A stretch of DNA of 15,678 nt. Origin: an uncultured Clostridia bacterium. GTDB taxonomy: Bacteria; Bacillota; Clostridia; UBA1381. The notes under the pieces were generated by a model. The model was given only the letters and a program-made list of their open reading frames with translations. It was not told the DNA's origin and ran no database searches. The position numbers were made by a program, and so were the translations under genes. The stretch covers positions 1 to 15,678 of the forward strand of contig CAKSFY010000045.1 in assembly GCA_934454035.1 (NCBI GenBank). Reading direction: 5' to 3'. Below, one piece after another: positions 8,188 through 15,652 of this stretch (position 1 is the stretch's first letter; every line of letters begins with the position of its first letter).

Positions 8188-8210
8188 CTTTAGGTTTAAA
8201 ATGATATAAT
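8182..8210 (+). promoter_or_regulatory. sigma-A promoter of the AraC-type regulator
   Basis: TTGACA (8182-8187), a 17-base spacer and TATAAT (8205-8210) match the sigma-A consensus perfectly. The start is expected near 8217, giving a leader of about 64 nt that begins with a small hairpin (CAGAAT 8225-8230 with ATTCTG 8235-8240). Confidence 0.85.
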
Positions 8211-8280
8211 ATATGAGAATACTACAGAATACAGATTCTGATTCGTCTCAATTCAATTATTAAATACGGCGGTGACATAA

Positions 8281-10524
8281 TTGTTTCTGAAAAAGATAAA
8301 AAATAATATTATATTTACCTGGATATTGTCATATCTGATTATTATGCTTCTCCCCATAATCTGCAACGGTATAATTTTTGACCGTGCAAAAAATGCAATC
8401 AAAAATGAACTTGCCGCAAACAGTACCCAATCACTCGACAAGCTGAAAATGTCGGTTGACAACATTTTTGTCAATATATCGAGCACTGTAAAAACGCTCC
8501 AGACGGACGACGCCGTCTCGCGGCTTTACAATATGCCGCAGGGAACTCCCTACGGCGAATATTCGGGCGATGCGCTTTCGGTCAGTTCAAGACTGCAAAA
8601 TATTTTATCCGCAAATTCATCAATATCCGAAATTTATATTTACTACAAAAATATAGATTTGGTTACCGGCAGTCACTATATGTACACAAAAAAGCTTTTT
8701 TATGAGCGGACTCTCGCAGATTCCAATCTGACATATGACAGCTGGAGTTCCATGTTTGAAAAAAATTGCTACGCGGTTCCCGTGCTGGTATCCCATTCCG
8801 GCGAAGAAGCACAGACAGTAGATATATTCTATCAGCTTCCCGCATTTTTGGATAAATTCGACGCTATGGCAGTACTGTCAATCGATACCGCCACGCTCTC
8901 GGACAATGCAAAAATGGTGACCGACCTCTATTCCGATATAGGTATGTTCATTCTTTCAAGGGATAATGAGGTGATAATGTCAAACGGAGTTATCGACAGT
9001 ATTCCGGAGGAGTCAAAGGACTGCACAGTTATAAGCACGGTATCGGACACAACCGGCTGGCGCTATGTTTCGGTAATTCCGTCAAAGGTTTTTGACAAAA
9101 AGCTTGCGTATTTTAAAATATTCAATATACTGAATATTTTTATTTGCCTTATTCTATGCGGAGTTCTGAGCTACTTTTTTGCCAGGAAAAATGCCCGTCC
9201 GTTCAGCAGATTAAAACAGATTTACAACAATGAGGACGAAAGCGAAAACGATATGACTCTGATAAATAATGTCCTGAACGATTACAGAAGCGCAAAGCAA
9301 ACGCAATCCGAACTTGAACAGTCTCACCTTTTGGAGGAGCTCATAAGCTCCGGACAACCGGAAATCCTTGAAGAGCTGAAAAAGTACAAAATTAATTTTC
9401 CGTATCAGTATTTTTGCGTAATACTTTTTAAACTTGTAAACGTATCTCAGCTTTTTGAGGATGAAAACGATATTTCATCACTGCAAAAATACGATTCCGT
9501 CAAGCTGATAATCAAAAATGTGCTTGAAGAGATAATAAACGAAAAACATTACGCATATATTTGTGAAATTAACGGTCAGATTGTCGCGGTTGTAAATATC
9601 AATCACGACTATATGCTTGAATTTCAGAGCGACCTTGAACAAATGCTTAACCGCGGCAAGGAATTTATAAGCAGTTATTTTGCTTTTTCCTACACACCGT
9701 TTATAGGCAGTATTCATGATGTAAAAACTCTGCACAAATCATACTCCGAGGCAATGAACGCGCTCCGGTACCGCACATTTATCCCTACCTCGGATATAGT
9801 ATTCTGCGATGATATGAATACGGAGAATAAATCCTCCGAAGTATCCGCCGTAATATCCATCGAAAAGGCAAAGCAGCTTATCAACTTTTTGCAGCTCGGC
9901 GACGCACAGACTTCACTGTCCATGATAAATGCGCTTATCCGTACCGCTCCACACGATTCGCCGGTTAAGTACAGAGTATTTCTTTTTGACCTTATAAGCA
10001 CGCTAATCCGCGCAATCGAGACGGTCGGCAAGGATGATATAAGCGTAAAGCTGTCCGATGAACTTTGCGGACTTACGGAAATTTCCGACGCTGCGGTCAT
10101 CTCGGAAAGAATAAACGAAATTATAACCGAATTTTGCAGACTCCGTTCGGAAAGCATTTCCGCAAATGAAGAAAAAGAACTTGAAGAAAATCTCTCAAAA
10201 AAGGATATAGTATCGGAAGCAAAAAAATTCATTCGCGAAAATTACACCAATCAGGCTCTGAATATTGCCATGATAGGCGAATACTTCAATATTACTCCGT
10301 ACTATGTGTCCAATATTTTCAAAAAAAGCGAAAATATCAGTATGCTGGACTATATAAGCGTAACGCGAATAGAAAAAGCAAAGGAGCTGCTTGTTACAAC
10401 CGATTTAAATCTTGAATCGATAGCACTGCAGTGCGGATTCTCAAATATAAGAACATTTATGCGTGTGTTCCAGAAGTTTGAGGTAATAACCCCGGGAAAA
10501 TATAAGGAGCTTAATAAAAAGTAA
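8281..10524 (+). CDS. membrane-bound AraC-family sensor-regulator (YesN-like)
   Basis: A 747-aa one-piece sensor and transcription factor. Membrane segment 1 is at about 10-33. A large extracellular region at about 34-276 resembles a Cache-type sensor. Membrane segment 2 is at about 277-300, followed by a short basic juxtamembrane stretch (RKNARPFSRLKQI). The cytoplasmic middle (about 345-560) looks like the degenerate GGDEF-like part of YesN/CdaR-type regulators. The C-terminal AraC domain (about 640-745) carries two helix-turn-helix units: NIAMIGEYFNITPYYVSNIF near 660 and LNLESIALQCGFSNIRTFMRVF near 709. The start is TTG at 8281, about 6 bp after GGCGGTGA; no ATG fits as well. Such regulators typically sit beside LplABC-type transporters and respond to the imported glycan. 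Divergent placement supports control of the transport/SLH operon and of itself. Confidence 0.92.
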   Translation: MFLKKIKNNIIFTWILSYLIIMLLPIICNGIIFDRAKNAIKNELAANSTQSLDKLKMSVDNIFVNISSTVKTLQTDDAVSRLYNMPQGTPYGEYSGDALSVSSRLQNILSANSSISEIYIYYKNIDLVTGSHYMYTKKLFYERTLADSNLTYDSWSSMFEKNCYAVPVLVSHSGEEAQTVDIFYQLPAFLDKFDAMAVLSIDTATLSDNAKMVTDLYSDIGMFILSRDNEVIMSNGVIDSIPEESKDCTVISTVSDTTGWRYVSVIPSKVFDKKLAYFKIFNILNIFICLILCGVLSYFFARKNARPFSRLKQIYNNEDESENDMTLINNVLNDYRSAKQTQSELEQSHLLEELISSGQPEILEELKKYKINFPYQYFCVILFKLVNVSQLFEDENDISSLQKYDSVKLIIKNVLEEIINEKHYAYICEINGQIVAVVNINHDYMLEFQSDLEQMLNRGKEFISSYFAFSYTPFIGSIHDVKTLHKSYSEAMNALRYRTFIPTSDIVFCDDMNTENKSSEVSAVISIEKAKQLINFLQLGDAQTSLSMINALIRTAPHDSPVKYRVFLFDLISTLIRAIETVGKDDISVKLSDELCGLTEISDAAVISERINEIITEFCRLRSESISANEEKELEENLSKKDIVSEAKKFIRENYTNQALNIAMIGEYFNITPYYVSNIFKKSENISMLDYISVTRIEKAKELLVTTDLNLESIALQCGFSNIRTFMRVFQKFEVITPGKYKELNKK

Positions 10525-10533
10525 AAAAAAGTC

Positions 10534-10740
10534 CGGAACGCAAGAAAAGAAGAGAAAAGCACATATTACAGAAAATATAATTGTTTTAGTCTGAACATTT
10601 GTATGTAGAAAAATCAAAAAAATTGATTTTTCATAAAATTATTTCTTTTCTTGCTATCAACAAACTTCGCCACTCAGTGTACGCGAGTACACTGCCCTAG
10701 TATCCCAAAGCTAAAGCTTTGGCTCAGTTTGTTAATTCCG
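10534..10740. other. structured intergenic element (candidate ncRNA or mobile palindromic repeat)
   Basis: Nested inverted repeats fill the gap between two convergent genes. 10540-10551 and 10643-10654 form a perfect 12-bp pair enclosing an A/T hairpin (10609-10617 with 10623-10631). Next to it, 10659-10666 and 10726-10733 form a perfect 8-bp closing stem around two perfect 8-bp hairpins. One is CAGTGTAC-GCGA-GTACACTG (10675-10694), with a GNRA loop. The other is CCAAAGCT-AA-AGCTTTGG (10705-10722). This is a three-way junction of 75 bases. CGGAA (10534-10538) and TTCCG (10736-10740) can close the whole. No promoter was identified for it and I do not recognise the family. The A/T hairpin might also act as a weak terminator for the regulator gene. 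Confidence 0.45.
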
Positions 10741-10762
10741 AAGCATTTTTTTCCTATCCCCT

Positions 10763-10797
10763 AAAAAGGCGGTGTACTTTTTTTACACCGTCTTTTT
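10763..10797 (-). terminator. bidirectional terminator between the AraC regulator and leuA
   Basis: A 14-bp stem (10763-10776 with 10784-10797, one G-T pair) with a T-rich loop and A/T flanks gives a T run on both strands. It lies 11 bp past the leuA stop and serves convergent genes. Its core GGCGGTGTA/TACACCGTC is the same as the stem at 66-92. Confidence 0.85.
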
Positions 10798-10807
10798 ACT
10801 TAACCAT

Positions 10808-12319
10808 TCAGTTTTTGGCAACCCCGGGCAGCTTATTGACCGCATTCAGATAAGCCAGAATACTCGCCTCTATAATGTCGGTGGACAAGCCACGTCCGTT
10901 ATATATTTTGTTATCCTTTGTGCGCAACTTGACAAGCACCTCACCCAAAGTATCCTTACCCTCGGAAACCGCCCTTATATTATACATATCCAATGTATGC
11001 TCCGGCGGACATATAATTTTATCAATAGCGTTATATGCCGCATCAATAGGACCGTCACCCAGGCACACGTCCTCAATAATTGTATCTTTGTCTTTTTTTA
11101 AACGCATTGTACTGGTTGCCGTGGTGTGATTTCCGGCATGAACATCGAAACGGTCGAGAGTGTATCGGTTTTCCTCAACCACCTTCTGCGAAATAAGCGC
11201 CTCTATGTCAAAATCGTTTACTTCTCTTTTTTTGCCGCAGAGCTTTTTATACTCCTCAAAAACTCTCTCAAGCTCCTCCGCTGTCAGCTCATGTCCCATT
11301 TCGGTTAAATGCTGCTCAAATGCATGCTTTCCGGAATGCTTGCCGAGAATTATTTCATTTGCTTTTATTCCGACCGATTCGGGAGTCATAATCTCATACG
11401 TTTTTTTATTTTCAAGCACACCGTGCTGATGAATTCCCGATTCGTGCGCGAATGCGTTTCTGCCCACAATGGGCTTGTTTATCGGCGCAGTCTGCCCGAT
11501 TATGTCATATACCTTTTTGCTTGTTCTGAAAATCCGTCTTGTATCGATTCCGGTACACGCGTCTATGACGTCCTTTCTTGTATCGATTGCCATAACAACC
11601 TCTTCAAGCGAAGTATTTCCCGCACGCTCGCCGATTCCGTTAACCGTGCAGTCTATCTGCGAGGCTCCGCCCTCGACGCCTGCAAGCGAATTTGCAACCG
11701 CCATGCCCAAATCGTTATGACAGTGCACTGCAATTTCAGCTTCATTTTTCATATTTGCACGCACATATTCAACCAAAGCGCGCATCTCCTCCGGCGTACT
11801 ATAGCCGACAGTATCCGGAAGTCCTATAACCGAAGCGCCGCAGCCGGCGGCAATATCGGCGCAGGTCACGAGAAAATCTCTGTCGCTTCTGGTCGCGTCC
11901 TCCATCGAAAACTGGACATTTTTGCACAAGCTGCATGCATATTCTACCGATTCCTTAATTTTTTCCATGACCTCAGCTTCGGTCATTTTAAGCTTGTATT
12001 GCATATGCAGCGGAGACGTTGCAATAAATATATGAATTCTCGGGTCAGCCGTTCCCTTTATGGCCTCATAGGCAGCGTCTATATCTTTTTTTGCCGCACG
12101 GGCAAGGGAGGCAACGGTGCATGATTTCACCGAATCGGCAATTGCCTTTACCGCCTCAAAATCTCCCGGCGAGGATATTGCAAAACCTGCTTCTATTATA
12201 TCAACTCCGAGTTTTTCCAGATACTTTGCAATCTCGGTTTTCTCCCTTAAATTCATGCTGCAGCCCGGTGATTGCTCTCCGTCGCGCAAGGTAGTGTCCA
12301 AAATTTTAATCTTTCTCAT
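10808..12319 (-). CDS. leuA: 2-isopropylmalate synthase
   Basis: A cytosolic enzyme that condenses acetyl-CoA with 2-oxoisovalerate, the first committed step of leucine synthesis. It is 503 aa, the usual size for LeuA. The catalytic TIM barrel is in the first ~280 residues, with LDTTLRDGEQSPG at 7-19 and the metal-binding HCHND at 199-203. The NGIGERAGN motif is at 227-235, HESGIHQHG at 292-300 and GKHSGKHAF at 326-334. The C-terminal leucine-sensing domain (about 385-500) has GDGPIDAAYNA and GRGLSTDIIEASILAYLNAVN, so leucine feedback inhibition is expected. The frame continues 27 codons upstream to 12400, but that segment is not LeuA-like. The ATG at 12319 opens the conserved MRKIKILDTT and has GGGAG about 11 bp upstream. 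The C-terminal domain, full length and motif set favour LeuA over citramalate or homocitrate synthase, though these are close relatives. No other leu genes are nearby. Confidence 0.93.
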   Translation of the reverse strand: MRKIKILDTTLRDGEQSPGCSMNLREKTEIAKYLEKLGVDIIEAGFAISSPGDFEAVKAIADSVKSCTVASLARAAKKDIDAAYEAIKGTADPRIHIFIATSPLHMQYKLKMTEAEVMEKIKESVEYACSLCKNVQFSMEDATRSDRDFLVTCADIAAGCGASVIGLPDTVGYSTPEEMRALVEYVRANMKNEAEIAVHCHNDLGMAVANSLAGVEGGASQIDCTVNGIGERAGNTSLEEVVMAIDTRKDVIDACTGIDTRRIFRTSKKVYDIIGQTAPINKPIVGRNAFAHESGIHQHGVLENKKTYEIMTPESVGIKANEIILGKHSGKHAFEQHLTEMGHELTAEELERVFEEYKKLCGKKREVNDFDIEALISQKVVEENRYTLDRFDVHAGNHTTATSTMRLKKDKDTIIEDVCLGDGPIDAAYNAIDKIICPPEHTLDMYNIRAVSEGKDTLGEVLVKLRTKDNKIYNGRGLSTDIIEASILAYLNAVNKLPGVAKN

Positions 12320-12360
12320 ATAAAAATTATCTCCCGTAAAAATAAGTAAAATCATAAAGA

Positions 12361-12418
12361 ACTGCCGCAAAATCAATAATGCTCCGCCCCGGGGCGGCAA
12401 TTATATCATTACGGCAGT
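12361..12418. promoter_or_regulatory. imperfect dyad with GC palindrome upstream of leuA
   Basis: Three nested inverted repeats share one centre: ACTGCCG/CGGCAGT (12361-12367, 12412-12418), ATAAT/ATTAT (12376-12380, 12400-12404) and the perfect 14-bp palindrome CCGCCCC-GGGGCGG (12384-12397). The dyad overlaps the -10 box and the expected start of leuA transcription, and no T run follows it on the minus strand. It could be an operator, or a processing or attenuation hairpin for read-through from the AbrB gene. Confidence 0.4.
12400..12408 (-). promoter_or_regulatory. extended -10 promoter of leuA
   Basis: On the minus strand the sequence reads TGATATAAT, an extended -10 with a perfect TATAAT at 12405-12400. 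The hexamer 17 bases upstream (CATAAA) is a poor -35, as is common with extended -10 promoters. The leader to the ATG at 12319 would be about 73 nt. Confidence 0.5.
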
Positions 12419-12435
12419 CCGTTTTATGCGAGGTT

Positions 12436-12696
12436 TTATTTTCCCGATTTGGAAACCAGTTCCTTCATTCGGTCAACACAGCTTGAACAAATAGTTCGAT
12501 CCTCATACGTTATTAAGTTATCCGTTTCGCCGCAAAAAACACACGCAGGTTCATATTTTTTCAGGATAATCATATCATCATCCACAAATATTTCCATAGC
12601 GTCCTTGTTTTTGATTTGAAATACTTTTCGGAGTTCTTTCGGAATTACAACTCTGCCCAAAGCATCAATCGGTCTGACTATACCTGTAGCCTTCAT
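12436..12696 (-). CDS. AbrB/SpoVT-family transition-state regulator with Cys-rich tail
   Basis: An 86-aa DNA-binding protein. Residues 1-50 are a classic AbrB swapped-hairpin domain (TGIVRPIDALGRVVIPKELR, then IKNKDAMEIFVDDDMIILKKYEP), very close to Bacillus AbrB, which governs stationary-phase and sporulation genes. The C-terminal part differs: CVFC at 52-55 and CSSC at 70-73 form two CxxC pairs of zinc-ribbon type, as in many clostridial AbrB homologues. The ATG has GGGAGG 7 bp upstream and a near-consensus promoter of its own. It lies 116 bp upstream of leuA on the same strand but has separate signals, so the two are probably only loosely coupled. The targets are unknown. Confidence 0.93.
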   Translation of the reverse strand: MKATGIVRPIDALGRVVIPKELRKVFQIKNKDAMEIFVDDDMIILKKYEPACVFCGETDNLITYEDRTICSSCVDRMKELVSKSGK

Positions 12697-12751
12697 AAGG
12701 AATCCTCCCTTTCATCAAAACCCATAAACCTATATTTACCTATTATAAAAT

Positions 12752-12780
12752 AGTATACCATTTATTTGCGGAATTGTCAA
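12752..12780 (-). promoter_or_regulatory. sigma-A promoter of the AbrB-type gene
   Basis: On the minus strand TTGACA (12780-12775), a 17-base spacer and TATACT (12757-12752) precede the ATG by about 55 bp. The spacing is ideal and only one position departs from consensus. Confidence 0.8.
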
Positions 12781-12828
12781 TCATAATTTATCTTTTTTTG
12801 TCGAAAAATATTTCTTGTTTTCTGCTTA

Positions 12829-13536
12829 TTACTGGAACATATCGCCCTCCGGAGCGTAATCTTTTTTCACGAAAAGCTCCAGCTTATCCGACTCTGTCAG
12901 CGTGGCAAGAAATATATCCGATATTTTATCCATATTTTTTGTCTTTAACTGTTTTTGCAGCCAGTCCTCATTTTTGCCCATATGCTTCAAATTATTATGG
13001 AGGATTTTCCCGTCGATTATTATATTGACACACGGTTCGGCAGGACTTGGCTTCAGCTTTAAATCGTCATTGTTGACGGGGCGTTTTTCAGCCTTGGGCA
13101 AAAACGATATTCCGCCGTTCGGTTCAAAAAGCGCAAGCTCTATTTCATTTAAATCAAAGAATCCGTTCAGACGGCACTGAACCAAAAACTCGCTTAAATC
13201 CAGATGAACCCGTTTAAGGCAATTTCTGTATATTTTTCCGTCCTTTAATATTATGACCGAACGCCCCATCATATTTCTTCTCGAGACAATTGATTTTGTA
13301 TTTATGAACGAATACAAAACCGCTCCGATGGTGTACACCGCCATTGCCAGCAGCGGATGAATAAAGCTTCCGTCAATTGTGGTAGCCATTTCCGCCGCTA
13401 TTGAACCGATTGTTATGCCGTTGATATAATCGAACAAATTCAGCTGCGACATCTGTTTGTTTCCGATTATTTTAGTAAATATAAAAATTGCGGCTATCGA
13501 GCCTGCAGATGACAAAAATACTTTTATAAGTGACAT
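12829..13536 (-). CDS. DUF421 (YetF/YcaP-type) membrane protein
   Basis: A 235-aa protein with an N-terminal membrane part and a cytoplasmic C-terminal DUF421 domain. Membrane segments are at about 3-22, 37-52 (weak) and 57-78. The conserved family stretch GNKQMSQLNLFDYINGITIG is at 25-44, and RSVIILKDGKI (about 92-102) begins the alpha/beta domain typical of Bacillus YetF/YrbG proteins. The domain continues with DLNEIELALFEPNGGISFLPK and closes with a longer hydrophilic tail. Bacillus members occur in the spore or cell membrane; their biochemical role is poorly known. The frame extends to 13578, but the ATG at 13536 has GAGG about 8 bp upstream and starts at the usual family position. TATACT at 13562-13557 may be its -10. 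No clear terminator separates it from the AbrB gene 132 bp downstream. Confidence 0.88.
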   Translation of the reverse strand: MSLIKVFLSSAGSIAAIFIFTKIIGNKQMSQLNLFDYINGITIGSIAAEMATTIDGSFIHPLLAMAVYTIGAVLYSFINTKSIVSRRNMMGRSVIILKDGKIYRNCLKRVHLDLSEFLVQCRLNGFFDLNEIELALFEPNGGISFLPKAEKRPVNNDDLKLKPSPAEPCVNIIIDGKILHNNLKHMGKNEDWLQKQLKTKNMDKISDIFLATLTESDKLELFVKKDYAPEGDMFQ

Positions 13537-13617
13537 ATTACCAACCTCATTTCCTAAGTATACTAAAAGTTTTAACACAAAATTAACTCTTTATTCAAAA
13601 TAAGGCGGAAATTTTTA

Positions 13618-13646
13618 TTGCATTTTTGAACAAAACAAAGTATAAT
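13618..13646 (+). promoter_or_regulatory. sigma-A promoter of the LOG-family gene
   Basis: TTGCAT (13618-13623), a 17-base spacer and a perfect TATAAT (13641-13646) lie 36 bp before the ATG. The start is expected near 13653. Confidence 0.75.
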
Positions 13647-13681
13647 AATATATAAGAACAATTACGAAAGGACAGAGTATT

Positions 13682-14266
13682 ATGAATATATGCGTATACG
13701 GTGCGGCAAGCACTGAAATAGATGAAAAATATACAAGCAAAGCCGAAGCACTTGGCGAAGAAATGGCAAGGCGCGGTCACGGGCTTGTTTTCGGCGGCGG
13801 AGCAGGCGGAATGATGGGCGGCTGCGCAAGAGGCGTTTGCAAAGCCGGCGGCAGCATAATAGGTGTTGTGCCGAAATTCTTTAACGTTGACGGAATTTTA
13901 TTCGAAAACTGCAGGGAATTGATTCGTCCCGATACAATGCGCGAGCGCAAGCAGATAATGGAAGACCATGCGGACGCGTTCATCACGACTCCCGGCGGAA
14001 TCGGAACTTTTGAAGAATTTTTCGAGATTTTGACATTAAAGCAGCTCGGAAGACATAATAAAGCAATTGTTGTTCTGGATATTGACGGATATTACAAAAG
14101 CATACTTGATATGATTGACAAGGCGGTATGCGATAATTTTATGACCGATAAATCAAAAGAACTGTTTCATGTCTCGACCGACATAAACGAAGCTCTCGAT
14201 TATATTGAGTCTTATGTTCCGCATGAATTTAACATACTTGAAATGAGAAAAATAAAAAATAATTAA
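13682..14266 (+). CDS. LOG-family (TIGR00730) nucleoside 5'-monophosphate phosphoribohydrolase
   Basis: A cytosolic Rossmann-fold protein of 194 aa, full family length. Known members release the free base from (cytokinin-type) nucleoside 5'-monophosphates; many bacterial members act on AMP-like nucleotides. The N-terminal strand is MNICVYGAAS, with a glycine-rich nucleotide site at 38-47 (GGGAGGMMGG), the conserved R-E-R-K at 87-90, and the signature PGGIGTFEE at 104-112, which holds catalytic and binding residues. AAAGGA sits about 9 bp before the ATG and a clear promoter lies upstream. It is divergent from the DUF421 gene and ends at a strong terminator, so it is a single-gene unit. The family call is firm; the physiological substrate is not. 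Confidence 0.94.
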   Translation: MNICVYGAASTEIDEKYTSKAEALGEEMARRGHGLVFGGGAGGMMGGCARGVCKAGGSIIGVVPKFFNVDGILFENCRELIRPDTMRERKQIMEDHADAFITTPGGIGTFEEFFEILTLKQLGRHNKAIVVLDIDGYYKSILDMIDKAVCDNFMTDKSKELFHVSTDINEALDYIESYVPHEFNILEMRKIKNN

Positions 14267-14275
14267 ATCAGCAAT

Positions 14276-14332
14276 AAAGCAATCCCAACGGAACCGGAAA
14301 TGTTAAATCTGTTCCGTTGGGATTGCTTTTTT
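14276..14332 (+). terminator. strong intrinsic terminator of the LOG-family gene
   Basis: A perfect 19-bp stem (14276-14294 with 14311-14329) with a 16-base loop runs into six T (14327-14332). It begins 9 bp after the TAA. The A run on the left arm would allow weaker function on the other strand. Confidence 0.92.
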
Positions 14333-14397
14333 GTTTGCCGCGCAAGATGCGGACTTATAATAATTTACATACATTTTACTTCATCAGGGTATCAGAA

Positions 14398-14425
14398 TTT
14401 ACTTTAAAAAATGTATAATTATAAT
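14398..14425 (+). promoter_or_regulatory. possible promoter of the secreted modular protein
   Basis: TTTACT (14398-14403), a 16-base spacer and TATAAT (14420-14425) stand upstream of the ATG at 14483. A second TATAAT at 14414-14419 lacks a good -35. The region is A/T rich, so the assignment is tentative. Confidence 0.5.
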
Positions 14426-14482
14426 GCAGCTATATGCTAAAAAACCATATTAACGTTTTAATCCCGGAAAGGAATGAATTTT

Positions 14483-15652
14483 ATGCAGAAAAAAATTATC
14501 AGTTTCATTATTTCATCGGCACTTATTTTAAGCTGCCTTACACCGTTTCGCGCCTTTGCCGCAGCGGAGGAAATCCTGGCTGCTTTTGAGTATGGCGCAC
14601 CGGAAAACGCAGCCGCAGGAGACAATTTATCCGACGGAGACAGCACTGCCGGCTACAATGCAACATCGGGAAGTGTGAAAACCTCGGCAAGACTTTTTGC
14701 CTCAATTAACGGAAGCGGCAGCAGCAACCTGGTTTGGTCGAACCCGGAATACAAATACGGAACATCAAAAACCGTCCAAGTACCGATTATGGCGGCAGAC
14801 GATAATAATGCATGGGGGAAAAGCCCGTATTTTGAGATTAAATGCTCAACTCTGGGATATGAAAATATAAAATTCAGCGCAAAGGTCAGCGGTTCAAAAA
14901 AAGGGTCTGCCAACTATAAGCTGCAATACAGTACAGACCAAAAAAACTACAGCGATGTAATAACTGCCGCTACCATAACAAAAAACAAGGATTTGAGAAA
15001 CAATTTATTTGATTATGTTGATTTGCCGGGTAATGCAGACAACCGGTCCGCTGTTTATTTCAGAATTGTTGCCGTCAATACCACGCCCATAGAGCCGGCA
15101 AATTTTACTTTTGAAAATAATACCGGCGGCGAAGCGGCAATCAACGATGTAATTATTTACGTGACATCGAAATCCGGCGAAATTCCAACCCTCGCAGCAC
15201 CTGCCGCAAGCATAGCAAGCGGCAGCGAAATCTACGGGAACACCCGAATTTCACTTTCTTGCAGCACCTCGCAGTCGTCAAAAATTTACTATACCGTAAA
15301 TGACGGAGCCGAGACCGAATACAGCGGCGAATTTATGCCGTTTAAAAATATACCCGGCATCACCGTCAAAATCAAGGCATGGGCAGTGCTGGACGGATAT
15401 GCAACAAGCGATACCGCAGTCTACACTTACACCAGCACCAAAGATGAAATTACATCATTTGACTTTTCCGACGGAAAATATCCCGATTATGTAAACGGAG
15501 CGGTCACGGTTGATTCCGGAATATATCCCACCGGCAGAATTACCGCTTCTTTGGACGGATCAACCCAATATACACCGCTGTATTCAATTCAGGAAAAAGC
15601 AATTTTGAACTGTAGTCAAGTAAGTAGACACAAAAAAGCACAATTTTTTTAG
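14483..15652 (+). CDS. secreted modular protein with chitobiase-C-like domain, truncated by an insertion
   Basis: An exported protein, here 389 aa. The signal peptide is 1-26 (cleavage after A-F-A). A beta-rich module at about 31-230 is followed by a domain at about 238-318 resembling the chitobiase/hexosaminidase C-terminal domain (SKIYYTVNDG, VKIKAWAVLDGYATSDTAVYTYT). Residues 322-376 look like the start of a second copy of the first module: SGIYPTGRITASLDGS at 345-360 parallels SGSVKTSARLFASINGS at 62-78. That copy stops abruptly. From residue 377 the reading frame enters what looks like an insertion-sequence end and adds 13 foreign residues (CSQVSRHKKAQFF). The ATG at 14483 is preferred over 14474 because GGAAAGGA abuts the upstream one. 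Proteins of this layout often carry an enzyme domain further on, which would have been lost; its nature cannot be seen. Confidence 0.75.
   Translation: MQKKIISFIISSALILSCLTPFRAFAAAEEILAAFEYGAPENAAAGDNLSDGDSTAGYNATSGSVKTSARLFASINGSGSSNLVWSNPEYKYGTSKTVQVPIMAADDNNAWGKSPYFEIKCSTLGYENIKFSAKVSGSKKGSANYKLQYSTDQKNYSDVITAATITKNKDLRNNLFDYVDLPGNADNRSAVYFRIVAVNTTPIEPANFTFENNTGGEAAINDVIIYVTSKSGEIPTLAAPAASIASGSEIYGNTRISLSCSTSQSSKIYYTVNDGAETEYSGEFMPFKNIPGITVKIKAWAVLDGYATSDTAVYTYTSTKDEITSFDFSDGKYPDYVNGAVTVDSGIYPTGRITASLDGSTQYTPLYSIQEKAILNCSQVSRHKKAQFF

Noticed and set aside
9714..10232. 172-codon minus-strand open frame
   Set aside because: It is antisense to the AraC-type regulator, serine-rich, and has no ribosome site or recognisable motif.
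10659..10733. tRNA-like size and closing stem (75 bases)
   Set aside because: There are only two inner arms, no anticodon arm, no GTTCRA T-loop motif and no CCA, so it is a three-way junction and not a tRNA.
11309..12124. 271-codon plus-strand open frame
   Set aside because: It lies wholly antisense to leuA, whose motifs are unambiguous; the composition is Arg/Cys/His-rich shadow and there is no start signal.
12320..12400. N-terminal 27-residue extension of LeuA
   Set aside because: It is translated from the GC palindrome and promoter region, has no ribosome site and resembles no LeuA N-terminus.
12320..12435. Possible T-box or leader-peptide attenuator before leuA
   Set aside because: No T-box bulge sequence, no leucine-rich short frame and no terminator with a T run could be found on the minus strand.
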